Notes: generated from the sequence alone by a model not told the origin. 64,000 nucleotides of DNA from Ruegeria arenilitoris (GCF_013030265.1 NZ_WPZQ01000007.1:62001-126000); one strand, 5' to 3'; shown: positions 17,869-26,424, counted from the stretch's first letter. Numbers and translations: made by a program.

Positions 17869-18255
17869 ATGATGGACTTTTCACCACCCCCGACCAGACA
17901 GCGATCTGAATCCATCGTTCCAATGATCAACGTGGTTTTCTTGCTGCTCATCTTTTTTCTGATGACCTCGAACCTGGCCAAACCCGAACCATTCGAAGTT
18001 ACCCCGCCCCATGCCGGTTCTGAAACGGAGCCGCAGGTCGAACGCATCCTGTATGTCGACAAGTCTGGAAAAATCTCATTTGAGGGGCTTGAGGCCGAGG
18101 CGGCTCTGCAAGCACTCGTGAGCATCAGCGAGGCGGATCCGATCATTCAACTCCGTGCGGATGCCGAGCTGGAGGCGAGTGTACTGGCCAAATTGTTGAA
18201 AGACCTCACATCCGCTGGTCTGAGCCGCGTTGAATTGATTGTGACTTCGCAATGA
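17869..18255 (+). CDS. exbD: ExbD-type biopolymer transport protein 2, membrane Asp replaced by Asn
   Basis: ATG 17869 (or 17872, since the gene starts ATG-ATG) gives 128 aa. The helix reads VPMINVVFLLLIFFLMTSNL: the position of the essential ExbD Asp is Asn (residue 21, codon AAC). The periplasmic domain (about 50-128) is intact, with GLEAEAALQALV and IIQLRADAELEASVLAKLLKDL. The protein is unlikely to relay protons itself and may pair with the first ExbD in a heterodimer. It overlaps tonB by four bases. Confidence 0.9.
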   Translation: MMDFSPPPTRQRSESIVPMINVVFLLLIFFLMTSNLAKPEPFEVTPPHAGSETEPQVERILYVDKSGKISFEGLEAEAALQALVSISEADPIIQLRADAELEASVLAKLLKDLTSAGLSRVELIVTSQ

Positions 18256-19097
18256 AACATACGCTGGAGATCTTTGCATTTGTCGCCCTCGCCCTGATGG
18301 TGCATGTGCTGGCCTTTGCGCAGAGACCAGAGTCCAGCCAGCAATCCGGCGGTAACGGTGGTGAAGCCATAGTTTCCATAAAGGCCGCCGCGGCCACTGT
18401 CGCTGAGATGGTCGAAACCTGGGAGCGTCCGCCTGTCACGGTGCCGGAAATTCAAACACCACTGACTGCACCGAGGGAACCGACCTCGTTGGCGACCACC
18501 ATTCCGCAAATAGATACAAGCCCGGCCGCTCGTCCAGAAATGCGATTGGCGGCACCGCCACCAGACAGCCTGAATGATTTCAATCCGGACGCGATCCAAC
18601 CGCCGCCCCTGCCCCCAATACCTGAACCCGAAATCAAGGTATCATCTGACACGCGGCCAAAGCCCCGACCGCCAGAGGCTAAGCCTGAGCAAGCCCAGAA
18701 AGCCAAGACAACATCATCCGGTCGAAAAAAAGAGGTGGCAGCCGGGTCGGGCGGAGCGGCGCAGGCAGGGACAGGAAGCGCCAACGCGACTACCGGCAAC
18801 CCGGGCCAGAACGCGAAGCTGCAGGCTGTATGGGGCGCGAAAATCCGGGCGCGTATAGACCGGAGCAAGCGCATTCCGCGCGGAACCAAAGCCAGCGGTG
18901 GTGTAACCATCGAGCTGCACGTATCACGCGATGGAAAGCTGTTAAGCCATGGCATCCGAAAATCTTCAGGCATCGCGGCCTTGGATGACGCTGCCCTGAA
19001 GGCAGTAACCCGTGCCGGGCGGTTCCCGAAGGCGCCTAAAAACCTGCAGGGTAACAAATTTAGTTTTTCCGTTTTGATCAGGCTAGAACCACGCTGA
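18252..19097 (+). CDS. tonB: TonB family energy transducer
   Basis: 281 aa, overlapping exbD by ATGA. Residues about 5-24 are an uncleaved membrane anchor (IFAFVALALMVHVLAFA, with the helix His that is important in TonB). A Pro-rich linker (PPPLPPIPEPEIK, then PKPRPPEAKPEQAQKAKT) is meant to span the periplasm. The C-terminal TonB domain (about 200-281) has GVTIELHVSRDGKLLSHGIRKSSGIAALDDAALKAV. It couples the ExbB/ExbD motor to the two receptors encoded on either side. Confidence 0.92.
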   Translation: MKHTLEIFAFVALALMVHVLAFAQRPESSQQSGGNGGEAIVSIKAAAATVAEMVETWERPPVTVPEIQTPLTAPREPTSLATTIPQIDTSPAARPEMRLAAPPPDSLNDFNPDAIQPPPLPPIPEPEIKVSSDTRPKPRPPEAKPEQAQKAKTTSSGRKKEVAAGSGGAAQAGTGSANATTGNPGQNAKLQAVWGAKIRARIDRSKRIPRGTKASGGVTIELHVSRDGKLLSHGIRKSSGIAALDDAALKAVTRAGRFPKAPKNLQGNKFSFSVLIRLEPR

Positions 19098-19138
19098 ACG
19101 ACAATCACCGTGAAGCTACGACAGCTTCGTATAGAAAA

Positions 19139-19164
19139 CAGCCGCCGTAAGAATACGGCGGCTG
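19139..19164. terminator. Bidirectional terminator between tonB and the convergent receptor gene
   Basis: Eleven-base-pair perfect stem CAGCCGCCGTA / TACGGCGGCTG with an AGAA loop. On the minus strand it is followed by TTTTC, a typical U-tract; on the plus strand by TATCGATTTA. It lies between the converging tonB and receptor genes. Confidence 0.85.
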
Positions 19165-19194
19165 TATCGATTTAGATGGTGCAGAGCCGTCAGG

Positions 19195-21375
19195 TCAGAA
19201 AGTCACCGAGTATCCTGCCCAGAACCTGCGCCCCTCGGCCGCCACAGGAATATCCTGACCGGTCAGTGGGTTTGTGCGAACCGAGCTGGCTGTCGGGTTC
19301 AACTGATTGGTGTCGAACAGATTGTCGACAGCAAAGCTGAATTCGCCCAGACCAATCTGTTTCGCCAGACGCGCGTTGACCGTGGTTGTATCTTCGACAA
19401 CGGTGTAACCCTTGTTATCCCGCTTGCCGGTGTAGACGATCTCCCCCGCCACACGCAGGCCATTGTCAAAGACGTAATCACCATACAGCGTTGCTTTGAC
19501 CGGTGCTGCGATACGGTTGTTGGGCAGCCAGCTGTCCACTTCGCCGTCGTTATTGCTGTCGAAACGACCTTCGGTGAAGGATGCAGACAGACCGACATTG
19601 AAGGCAGGGTTCACTTGGTAGTCCGCGATGATCTCTCCGCCCCAGGTTTCCTCCTTCTGCTGCGTGATGGCGTTGGTGGCCGAGTTAAACACCGTGCCCT
19701 CGTCCGATTTGGCAAAAAATGCCGACGCTTCGATACGGAACGCACCACCGGTATGACGGGCCCCGATCTCATAGGTGTCGACAATCTGAGCCTCGGGTCC
19801 GATCGCAGCATAGGATACGGTCTGACCAGGAACGAGAGGGTTAGATGCCATCGCACGACGGGTAAACGCGCCTACGTCCGGCAGAGAGAAACCCTGAGAG
19901 AAACCAGCGAATATCTCGGTACTCGGAGTCAGATGATAGACACCGCCGAAGTTAAAGACCGTCGCATCGTAGTCAAAGTTTCCGCCTGTGACGTTTACCG
20001 CTGGCAATGGGCGCGCACCCGCTGGCGTCAACTGGACGACGTCAGGACGAACGAAATTCTGAACCGACAGGTCGAAGCGTTCATAGCGAACACCACCCGA
20101 CAGATCGAACTTCTCACCAAGCGGAATGTCAAACTGCGCAAAGGCGGCAATGCTGCGTTGATCCATTGGGGCAATGACTTCGGTCCCATCCAGCAATGCC
20201 TGATTGACATCGTCTTTGCCGATATCAACGCCCCAGGTCAGTTTCGCTCCGGACGCAAGCTGGCTCAGATCGCTGCGCACTGTGGTGCGAATACCATAAG
20301 TGGTTGTATCCAGACGGGTTTGCGCGTTGGGATTCTGCCGTGGGTTAGTAGGGGAAACCGGATAGTATAGCGGGTTGGCAACACCAGCAGGTACAAAAGC
20401 CGCGGTTCGTTTATTGTCGGTGTAGTAGCCCTGAATCTCAAGCTCACCAATTGCCAGATCGGAATTCAGATAGCGCAGCGTCAAAGCCTGTGTTTCATCC
20501 TTGATCGGCTGACCGGTATAGGGTTGAGCCGTATCAACGCTGACCGGATCAGTCAGATAATCAGTGAAGAAATCCGGGTTCTGTTTGAAGCGGTTAGCGT
20601 CAAAGCGCAGGTCGAACCGATGCGAGCCCACTTCGTAATCAGCAGCCAGTCCCAGCGAGTAGATATCGCTGTTATCCCCACCGCCTTGACCCACAAGCGG
20701 GTCCGACGGGAGCCGTCGCCCTGCCCCGTCAAAACGATCACCGATGCTTTCAGCACTCAGTTCAAGCCGCAGGCCGATATTGTCGACACGCTGATCATGA
20801 GCGGCAAAGATCTCGTATCCCAACGAGTCTGATACGCTTTCTCCCTGTGCCGACAATCGGGTAAATACTGTTGTTTGGGTGGCATCACCTGCTCGCTTGG
20901 TCACGATATTGATCGTACCGCCAGTAGCACCATTCCCGTATTGGGCATTCGATCCTTTGACGATCTCAATCCGTTCGACTGAATTGACATCAACCAAAGC
21001 CAGTTCGCGGTCGAAGCCCCGCAGTTCACTTGTACGCGCTACCCCATCAATCAGAATCTGGATGTTTCGCCCACGCAGCGTCTGGCTGGCCCCGGACACC
21101 GTGCCATTCGACACGCTGAGACCGGGCACGAAATCCGACAATATCTGCTCGAGGGACTCGCCCTGAAGGATACGCTGTTCGATATCGTTTGATGTAATGA
21201 CCTGAACCGTCCCCGGAATAGTCGAGGTGTCGGCATTGCTGCGATAGGCTGAGATTGTGATTGGCTCGAGCGTCAACAGATCTTCTTCGGTTGCGCTGTC
21301 TTGCGCGAAGACTGGTGAAGCAGTGAGCAAAGCGGTAAGGGCCGCGCTGGTTCGCAGCACGCGTTTCTGTCCCAT
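19195..21375 (-). CDS. TonB-dependent receptor, siderophore type (RhtA-like candidate)
   Basis: 726 aa. Signal peptide ending near SPVFA-QDS, then LLTLEPITISAYRS as TonB-box region. The plug carries IPGTVQVITSNDIEQRILQGESLEQILSDFVPGLSVSNG, ILIDGVARTSEL and VERIEIVKGSNAQYGNGATGGTINIVTKR. The C-terminus is RRFWAGYSVTF with terminal Phe. It is the last gene after an RhtX/FptX-like permease, an arrangement seen for rhizobactin- or pyochelin-type uptake, so it likely imports a second ferric siderophore that uses a single-subunit permease. The ligand is not readable from the sequence. Confidence 0.88.
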   Translation of the reverse strand: MGQKRVLRTSAALTALLTASPVFAQDSATEEDLLTLEPITISAYRSNADTSTIPGTVQVITSNDIEQRILQGESLEQILSDFVPGLSVSNGTVSGASQTLRGRNIQILIDGVARTSELRGFDRELALVDVNSVERIEIVKGSNAQYGNGATGGTINIVTKRAGDATQTTVFTRLSAQGESVSDSLGYEIFAAHDQRVDNIGLRLELSAESIGDRFDGAGRRLPSDPLVGQGGGDNSDIYSLGLAADYEVGSHRFDLRFDANRFKQNPDFFTDYLTDPVSVDTAQPYTGQPIKDETQALTLRYLNSDLAIGELEIQGYYTDNKRTAAFVPAGVANPLYYPVSPTNPRQNPNAQTRLDTTTYGIRTTVRSDLSQLASGAKLTWGVDIGKDDVNQALLDGTEVIAPMDQRSIAAFAQFDIPLGEKFDLSGGVRYERFDLSVQNFVRPDVVQLTPAGARPLPAVNVTGGNFDYDATVFNFGGVYHLTPSTEIFAGFSQGFSLPDVGAFTRRAMASNPLVPGQTVSYAAIGPEAQIVDTYEIGARHTGGAFRIEASAFFAKSDEGTVFNSATNAITQQKEETWGGEIIADYQVNPAFNVGLSASFTEGRFDSNNDGEVDSWLPNNRIAAPVKATLYGDYVFDNGLRVAGEIVYTGKRDNKGYTVVEDTTTVNARLAKQIGLGEFSFAVDNLFDTNQLNPTASSVRTNPLTGQDIPVAAEGRRFWAGYSVTF

Positions 21376-21399
21376 CAGATTGTTCCTTTTGTGTGTGAG

Positions 21400-22704
21400 T
21401 TAGTTCGGTGAGGGCACCCGGGTGGAAGAGTGATCCTGGGTGGGTGCGACCTGCCTGATCTGTGATTTTGAAAGAAGAACGAGGGCGACACCCCCCGTGA
21501 CGAATGACAACGCACAAGCGAGCCAGAAGACAAAAGCGTATCCGAAGGCCTGCGCCGCGACCCCTGCGGCCATTGAACCGACCATGTAGACAAGCAGGTT
21601 GGTGCTCGAGAGTATGGTAAAGTCCGTTCCCGCCTGTGACAGCGACGAAACGCGCATGAACACAGTGAACAGGCCCACAATTTCCATATAACGGCTGAAC
21701 GTGTTCAGCATGGACAGGCCTATCAGCGCTTCGTACGGCAAACCGTACAAGGCGGCAGTTCCGTATAGCGCGAAGATCAGTGTGCGACCTGCAATCAACG
21801 CCGCGAAGAATGGTGCCAGCCCGAGGCGCTTGATCACGACCATGCCAAGATAAGCGCCCAACAAGCCCACGGCAGCAGCGGACCCGCCGGATATCAACCC
21901 GATCAGGGACAAGGAAAGGCCCGCATCCACTAAAAAAGACTGCTCCAACGCCTTGATTAGCCCCTCAGGCAGCCTGAATATCAGTGCAAATGCAAAAACC
22001 GCCAAAGCGCCGGGTCGCGTGAAAAAATGGCGCAACCCGGGTTTCTGCTTTTCGCTTCCATCTTCTCGTTTTCCCAGTGCCTCTGGAACTATCACTGAAA
22101 CCGCTACTGCCGCGAAAGAAAGTGCACCTGCGGTCAGGACCGCAGTTTGCCACCCGACGATGTCATACAGGAACAAGGTGCCGGATCCGCCAATCAAAAC
22201 ACCTGCGGCAACCGCACCGCTTTGAATGGCGTTTCCGCCCGACTGGTATCGCGGGGGCAGATGCTCGACCGCATATCCGTCGGTTGCAATGTCCTGCGTC
22301 GCCGAGGCAAACGCTGTTGTTAACAAAAGCGGAAAGAACAGGCTGATGTCCCGAACCGGGTCAAGCTGCGACAAGGCGATAATCGTCAGCAGAACAATTG
22401 ACTGAGTGCCTATGATGACCCCCTTGCGCCCAATTCCTCGATAGCGCGACAGGCGGTCGATCAACGGTGCCCAAAGAGGTTTGATAACCCAGGGAAGCAT
22501 CAGAATCCCCAGCCCGCCGATCAAGGACAGGTCTACACCGCGAGCCCGAAGGATCGGCGGCAACGCAGCGGCGACAAGATAGATCGGGATAGCCTGAGCC
22601 ACGTAAAGCCCAACAAGCGTCAACCACACACGCGCATCAAGGCGGTCCGGCGTCGGCGACTGGACCGTCTGGTTCGTTAGGAAAATCGTATTTAACCTGG
22701 ACAT
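21400..22704 (-). CDS. rhtX: RhtX/FptX-type siderophore permease (MFS)
   Basis: 434 aa with about 12 hydrophobic helices. LYVAQAIPIYLVAAALPPILRARGVDLSLIG, LPWVIKPLWAPLIDRLS and AFASATQDIATDGYAVEHL are the features of the AmpG-like MFS branch that contains RhtX and FptX, inner-membrane permeases that import ferric or iron-free siderophores without an ABC transporter. It lies 24 nt upstream of the receptor gene in the same operon. The symbol reflects family and context; the siderophore is not known. Confidence 0.75.
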   Translation of the reverse strand: MSRLNTIFLTNQTVQSPTPDRLDARVWLTLVGLYVAQAIPIYLVAAALPPILRARGVDLSLIGGLGILMLPWVIKPLWAPLIDRLSRYRGIGRKGVIIGTQSIVLLTIIALSQLDPVRDISLFFPLLLTTAFASATQDIATDGYAVEHLPPRYQSGGNAIQSGAVAAGVLIGGSGTLFLYDIVGWQTAVLTAGALSFAAVAVSVIVPEALGKREDGSEKQKPGLRHFFTRPGALAVFAFALIFRLPEGLIKALEQSFLVDAGLSLSLIGLISGGSAAAVGLLGAYLGMVVIKRLGLAPFFAALIAGRTLIFALYGTAALYGLPYEALIGLSMLNTFSRYMEIVGLFTVFMRVSSLSQAGTDFTILSSTNLLVYMVGSMAAGVAAQAFGYAFVFWLACALSFVTGGVALVLLSKSQIRQVAPTQDHSSTRVPSPN

Positions 22705-22774
22705 TACTGACCGAACGCCTTGCTTGCAGGTGAAAACCGCGGCGAAACTAGACAGAATTACTCAGGTTTACAAG

Positions 22775-22800
22775 AAAAATGAGCTGTGGCTCATATTTTT
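22775..22800. terminator. T-flanked hairpin between tetR and the permease gene
   Basis: ATGAGC / GCTCAT stem with a TGTG loop at 22779-22794, flanked by A-rich sequence on the left and T-rich on the right. It can terminate in both directions; on the minus strand it follows the TetR gene. Being a perfect palindrome about 75 bp before the permease start, it could instead be the TetR operator. Downstream on the minus strand TTGTAA, 17 nt, TAGTTT is a possible promoter. Confidence 0.5.
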
Positions 22801-22826
22801 GAATAAACGATTGTTTTATATGATAA

Positions 22827-23480
22827 TTACGATCTCTTCTTGCCGTCTAATTCTGGGAAATCGAAGGCCAGCATCAACATTCGCTTACACCAACCCAGAA
22901 TCCGCGTGCGGTTTGGCGAGTCGTCAGTCATGGCCAATACCTGCAAACAGGCTATGGTGATCTGGTTCTGTAACAGAGCCAGCTCCTGCCCAAGCGCGGC
23001 GGGCGGGTGGCCGCTGATTTTCGCATGCAGCCCAACAATACGCTCAAGGATCTGCTGCAAATGTTGCGCCTCCAATTCGGCCAATTCGCGCGAACTGCCC
23101 ATGGCTCGGCGCAATTGCCAATGCCCGCGCGAGTTAATCTCGGGATGACCGGCCAGTGCCACAAGAATTGCGTCGATGCAGTCTTCTTTGGACAGTCCGT
23201 CCTGAAGCGCCTGCCCGGCCTCATCCAGCGCATTTAGCGTCTGAGCAAGCCAGCGTTTGAAAAGTTCATAAAAAATGGCCTCTTTGTTGGGAAAGAACTG
23301 ATAGAGGCTGCCGATGCTAATATTTGCGCGTGCTGCGATCGCATTGGTGGTCACCCGGTCTGCAGGCCCTTCTTTTAACAAAGTCAGAGTCGTTTCCAGA
23401 ATGGTCTCGACCTTTTTTTGTGACCGCAGTTGTTGAGCTGCTTTGCGCGGGGAAACAGAGGAATTCTGGGAATCTGGCAT
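22827..23480 (-). CDS. TetR family transcriptional regulator
   Basis: ATG 23480 (MPDSQNSS) gives 217 aa; the frame runs 50 codons further up without a better start. The N-terminal HTH is clear: KVETILETTLTLLKEGPADRVTTNAIAARANISIGSLYQFFPNKEAIFYELF (residues about 22-73). The rest is an all-helical ligand domain of undefined specificity. It is encoded just upstream of and in the same direction as the permease and receptor genes, so control of that operon is the natural guess. Confidence 0.85.
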   Translation of the reverse strand: MPDSQNSSVSPRKAAQQLRSQKKVETILETTLTLLKEGPADRVTTNAIAARANISIGSLYQFFPNKEAIFYELFKRWLAQTLNALDEAGQALQDGLSKEDCIDAILVALAGHPEINSRGHWQLRRAMGSSRELAELEAQHLQQILERIVGLHAKISGHPPAALGQELALLQNQITIACLQVLAMTDDSPNRTRILGWCKRMLMLAFDFPELDGKKRS

Positions 23481-24326
23481 GATCTCAGCTAAAGAACGAA
23501 TTTTGCTCAATTTTTGTAGCAGAGCGCGTTTCTTTCGGCCACAGCTATGAACTTCTGTAGCGGTTGAATTCCCGGATTGTCCGGTTGGGCACATGTTCTT
23601 TTGCTGCATCAAGTCGGAAGCAAAATACAATCATGCTTTGTTCGAGGGACATGCAGTCTTGCCTAATGGAGTATCACGAAACTCCCAATGTGTTTGAACC
23701 CTTAAGTCTGATTATTTAAGCCGGAGACGCAGTCACATTTCTTGTAACGGATGCTGGTTATAACTCAGCCTCAAAGCGCGGAATGATCCCTGAATGCACC
23801 GCCCCATGGAATGTTGCGATTGACGAGGAACTGACAGTCGAGTTCACCGTCCCCGGGATATACGCGCACATATACGTGCCGCACTAAGAATGGGACATGG
23901 TCGGGTTGAAAATCGTAGGCGGCAATGTACCGACCTTAGTGGTAGCTATTACGCAGTAACCTGCTGTCACAGGGACAGCCCATTGTGGGCTAGCTGGCGT
24001 CCGAAGATACAAGAGTTTTCCAACATCGAAGTACCGGACCATAGCACCGAGGACATTGCTACAGCATTTCGGGATGCAGGGTTTGAAGTTTCGGTCAGTC
24101 GGTTCATGGCAAATGCCTTCATACCCTTGGAAGGGCCAAGCGCCTACTTCCCAACAGACGGGGATCGCCTTGAGGTCTATTCAAATTGGAAGCTTCTTCT
24201 CCGTTTCACGCGTCTCTAGGTGTCGAGGCAGACGAACCCGAAAACTGCTAAAACGCTGAAGACCTGTTCAAAAAATCGGTAACGCTACTTGATGAAACTA
24301 TACCTTACTACTATTGTCAGGTTCTG
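23481..24326. other. Intergenic stretch containing a pseudoazurin relic
   Basis: About 850 bp without an intact gene. A decayed pseudoazurin lies at about 23640-23935. From 23940 to 24300 an open frame (part of 23890-24219, +) reads EVPDHSTEDIATAFRDAGFEVSVSRF and looks somewhat protein-like, but I cannot place it and the frame closes without a sensible start; it may be another decayed gene. Confidence 0.45.
23640..23935 (+). pseudogene. Pseudoazurin (blue copper protein) relic
   Basis: Reading in the frame of 23687 gives NVFEPLSLII, a stop, AGDAVTFLVTDAGYNSASKRG, MIPECTAPWNVAIDEE, LTVEFTVPGIYAHIYVPH, a stop, EWDMVGLKIVGGN. This follows pseudoazurin (family pattern: MVFEP..LKVAPGDTVTF.PTDKGHN...IKGMIPEGAE, then VTFT.PGVYGVKC.PHYGMGMVGLVVVG). 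Two in-frame stops (23717, 23885) are present. The copper-ligand His of GHN is Tyr and the ligand Cys is Tyr, so the copper site is gone. Pseudoazurin donates electrons to periplasmic reductases such as copper nitrite reductase; no such gene is in the window. Confidence 0.8.
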
Positions 24327-24800
24327 ATGGTGGCACCTGAGAGTGTCAGAGTAATGAAACGGTCCCACGTGATGCAGGCAATCGGTTTCAAAACTGAAGA
24401 ATACGCCTACGCGCCTCCTGTTCCGACGATGTCGGAGCGGTCGCTGCGTATTATTGATCATCTCCGGATAGTGGCCCGCCGAAGCAGATCAGCCGCACGT
24501 GTCGATCTTGAGCAAGCTTGTGCACTGTTGCTGGCTGATCCTGCAGACGCAAAGATGCGCCATGCGGAAACGCTCATGCGCGGGTTCAGACAGGCTGTCT
24601 CAAATCGACCCGTTTTTTATAGGCCCGGAACAACCGATCTTTCGTTTGACGAGGCATGGCTGGGACGTTTGTTCGATGCTGTTGAACAGAATGACGACGA
24701 CAGCTTTCGGTTTCTGATTCAATCACGCATTCCGCGTTGGAATCAAAGAAACCTGGCCTTTCTAATCCGTTCAATTTCTGAGCAATTTCATCAGTTTTAG
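24327..24800 (+). CDS. Conserved Rhodobacterales protein of unknown function
   Basis: 157 aa from ATG 24327; starts at 24354, 24372 or 24429 are also possible and the last (MSERSLRIIDHL) fits the conserved part best. The C-terminal half RHAETLMRGFRQAVSNRPVFYRPGTTDLSFDEAW, then DDDSFRFLIQSRIPRWNQRNLAFLIRSISEQF, is a pattern I recall in many short hypothetical proteins of Rhodobacteraceae. No signal peptide or membrane segment. No function can be assigned. Its stop codon lies inside the palindrome in front of dps. Confidence 0.6.
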   Translation: MVAPESVRVMKRSHVMQAIGFKTEEYAYAPPVPTMSERSLRIIDHLRIVARRSRSAARVDLEQACALLLADPADAKMRHAETLMRGFRQAVSNRPVFYRPGTTDLSFDEAWLGRLFDAVEQNDDDSFRFLIQSRIPRWNQRNLAFLIRSISEQFHQF

Positions 24801-24813
24801 AATTATTCTAAAA
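24795..24813 (+). promoter_or_regulatory. Irr-box-like palindrome upstream of dps
   Basis: Perfect 8-bp arms TTTTAGAA / TTCTAAAA around TTA. This fits the iron control element bound by Irr in alphaproteobacteria. It sits about 100 bp before the dps start and overlaps the stop codon of the preceding gene. Irr acts under iron limitation, usually repressing iron-storage genes. Confidence 0.7.
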
Positions 24814-24911
24814 AGTACTTGGAAATTCTCTCCGATCCTCTAGATATGGAACGGAGCGCTGTATTTGTTCCCCAAATCAGCATTGTAACAAGCAGGATCA
24901 AGGGAAGTATT

Positions 24912-25382
24912 ATGACCCAAACAGCTATTGACCTCACCAAGGATTCCCGTGCAGCCATTGCAGACGCTTTGAACCAATCTGTCGCGGAAACAGCCGTAAC
25001 AACTATGCTCGCCCAGAACTTTCACTGGAACGTAACCGGTATGGCCTTTGGCCCACTGCACGAGCTTTTCCAGAAGATCTACGAGGATCACTTCGTAGCA
25101 CAGGATGATCTGGCCGAACGTGTAAAGGCCCTGGATGCGCACGCAGAAGGCACGCTGGCCGGTATGCTCAAACGATCCAAGGTAAGCGAGCACGAAGGCG
25201 ACGCTTCTGACAAGGAAATGATCAAGATCATGCTGGACGCTCAGGAAACTCTGGCATCGACCCTCGCGGGCTGTGGTGAGCTTGCGGCCGAACATGGTGA
25301 TACACTAACCGAAGATCTGTGCATCAGCCGCGGTCAGACTCACGAGAAATTCGCGTGGTTCCTGCGCTCGCATCTGCGCTGA
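24912..25382 (+). CDS. dps: Dps family DNA-protecting ferritin-like protein
   Basis: ATG 24912 follows an AAGGGAAG site; 156 aa, the usual Dps length. The four-helix bundle includes the ferroxidase-site segment QNFHWNVTGMAFGPLHELFQKIYEDHFVAQDDLAERVKALD (residues about 34-75), with the His, Asp and Glu residues contributed across the dimer interface. C-terminal helix LCISRGQTHEKFAWFLRSHLR. The dodecamer oxidises and stores iron with peroxide and shields DNA. The Irr-box-like site upstream suggests iron-responsive repression. Confidence 0.93.
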   Translation: MTQTAIDLTKDSRAAIADALNQSVAETAVTTMLAQNFHWNVTGMAFGPLHELFQKIYEDHFVAQDDLAERVKALDAHAEGTLAGMLKRSKVSEHEGDASDKEMIKIMLDAQETLASTLAGCGELAAEHGDTLTEDLCISRGQTHEKFAWFLRSHLR

Positions 25383-25383
25383 T

Positions 25384-25641
25384 CTAGTTGGTCAGAGTGA
25401 CGTTCACTTTGACCTTCTTCTTTTTCAGCTTTTTCAGATAGGCCGGTCCCCAATGGGTGTACCGGCCCATTTTTTCCTGCTGACAGATCAGCATCTGGAT
25501 GAACGCCTCCTGATGCTCTGGTCGCTTGATCGACTTGAACAGCTTCTTTTGGCTCTTCGTCATCGAACATCCGATGCAATGCCCCTCGCGGCGGAACTTG
25601 CAAACATCGATACAGGGTGACGGGACTTTCTTGCTCATCAC
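25384..25641 (-). CDS. DUF1289 domain protein
   Basis: 85 aa (start at 25641 or at the adjacent ATG 25638). PSPCIDVCKFRREGHCIGCSMTKSQK at residues 7-32 carries the four conserved cysteines of DUF1289, a small presumed metal-binding family common in proteobacteria. The C-terminus is strongly basic (LKKLKKKKVKV). Function unknown. It is convergent with dps, one base apart. Confidence 0.85.
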   Translation of the reverse strand: MMSKKVPSPCIDVCKFRREGHCIGCSMTKSQKKLFKSIKRPEHQEAFIQMLICQQEKMGRYTHWGPAYLKKLKKKKVKVNVTLTN

Positions 25642-25806
25642 TGATACTCGCTTATACGATTGGCTGAATCTGCGTCGTGTAGCTGGTTGATCAGAAGCTA
25701 ATGGTCCAGTTCACTAATTTTGTCGAGCAGGCATTCCATTAATCCGGGTGTGTCACAACATTTAGTGTAATCAAAATCGATCTAAAGCAACCAGCAGCTA
25801 CTGGCT

Positions 25807-26406
25807 TCAATCTTTCGGTTTGTAATGTGCCATAAACATTGCGATGCAATCGTCCATTATCTCTTTGGGCGTAGGGTTTTCGCCAAGGAAGAACTCTGGC
25901 CAGAAGAAGAAGTTTTTGACTAGTGCAAGAAGCTGGTTGGTCGCGAAGACCGGGTCGGCCTGACGGATTACACCTGCATCCATGGCTTCGCTGATCAGCC
26001 TTGTTATCGGGTAGTCATGGGTTGCGGATTCAGTGAAGAACTGCCGGGATCGATCAAGGTCACGGATTAGTTCAGATATGACCATCCGGTTCAATCCGAG
26101 CGCGGTCTCTTCCGTGATCACCTCAATGTAGCGCCAAAGAGCGTCCTTCAATTGCTCGACGAAATCGCGATCTGGGTCGTAGGGCACCGGCTCCATGCTC
26201 CAGTTGCGCTCGATCATGATCTCGGAAATCGCTTCGAACAGCGCTTCTTTGCTTTCGAAATGATTGTACAGCGTGCGACTCGATACGTTCGCATTTTTGG
26301 CGATCGTGGCCGTCTTAGCCCCCAGAAATCCTTGCTCTCGGAACTCCTCGATGGCCGCATCGATAATATCTTTTCTTTTCTTTTCAGTGCGTTTCACGAT
26401 TCTCAT
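25807..26406 (-). CDS. TetR family transcriptional regulator
   Basis: ATG 26406 (MRIVKRTEKKRKD), 199 aa. HTH at residues about 12-60: IIDAAIEEFREQGFLGAKTATIAKNANVSSRTLYNHFESKEALFEAI. The C-terminal domain (TetR_C_7-like) is helical and hydrophobic. It is divergent from an alpha/beta hydrolase gene, and two inverted repeats lie between their starts, so it probably represses both. Confidence 0.88.
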   Translation of the reverse strand: MRIVKRTEKKRKDIIDAAIEEFREQGFLGAKTATIAKNANVSSRTLYNHFESKEALFEAISEIMIERNWSMEPVPYDPDRDFVEQLKDALWRYIEVITEETALGLNRMVISELIRDLDRSRQFFTESATHDYPITRLISEAMDAGVIRQADPVFATNQLLALVKNFFFWPEFFLGENPTPKEIMDDCIAMFMAHYKPKD

Positions 26407-26424
26407 CTCAAAAAGTAAAAAGAT

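Noticed and set aside
22705..22780. A third copy of the iron promoter element before the RhtX-like gene
   Set aside because: TTGTAA and AATTCT are present on the minus strand but the spacing is four bases shorter and few other positions match.
23890..24219. Plus-strand ORF of 109 codons
   Set aside because: It begins inside the pseudoazurin relic in another frame; only its second half looks protein-like and I cannot name a family.
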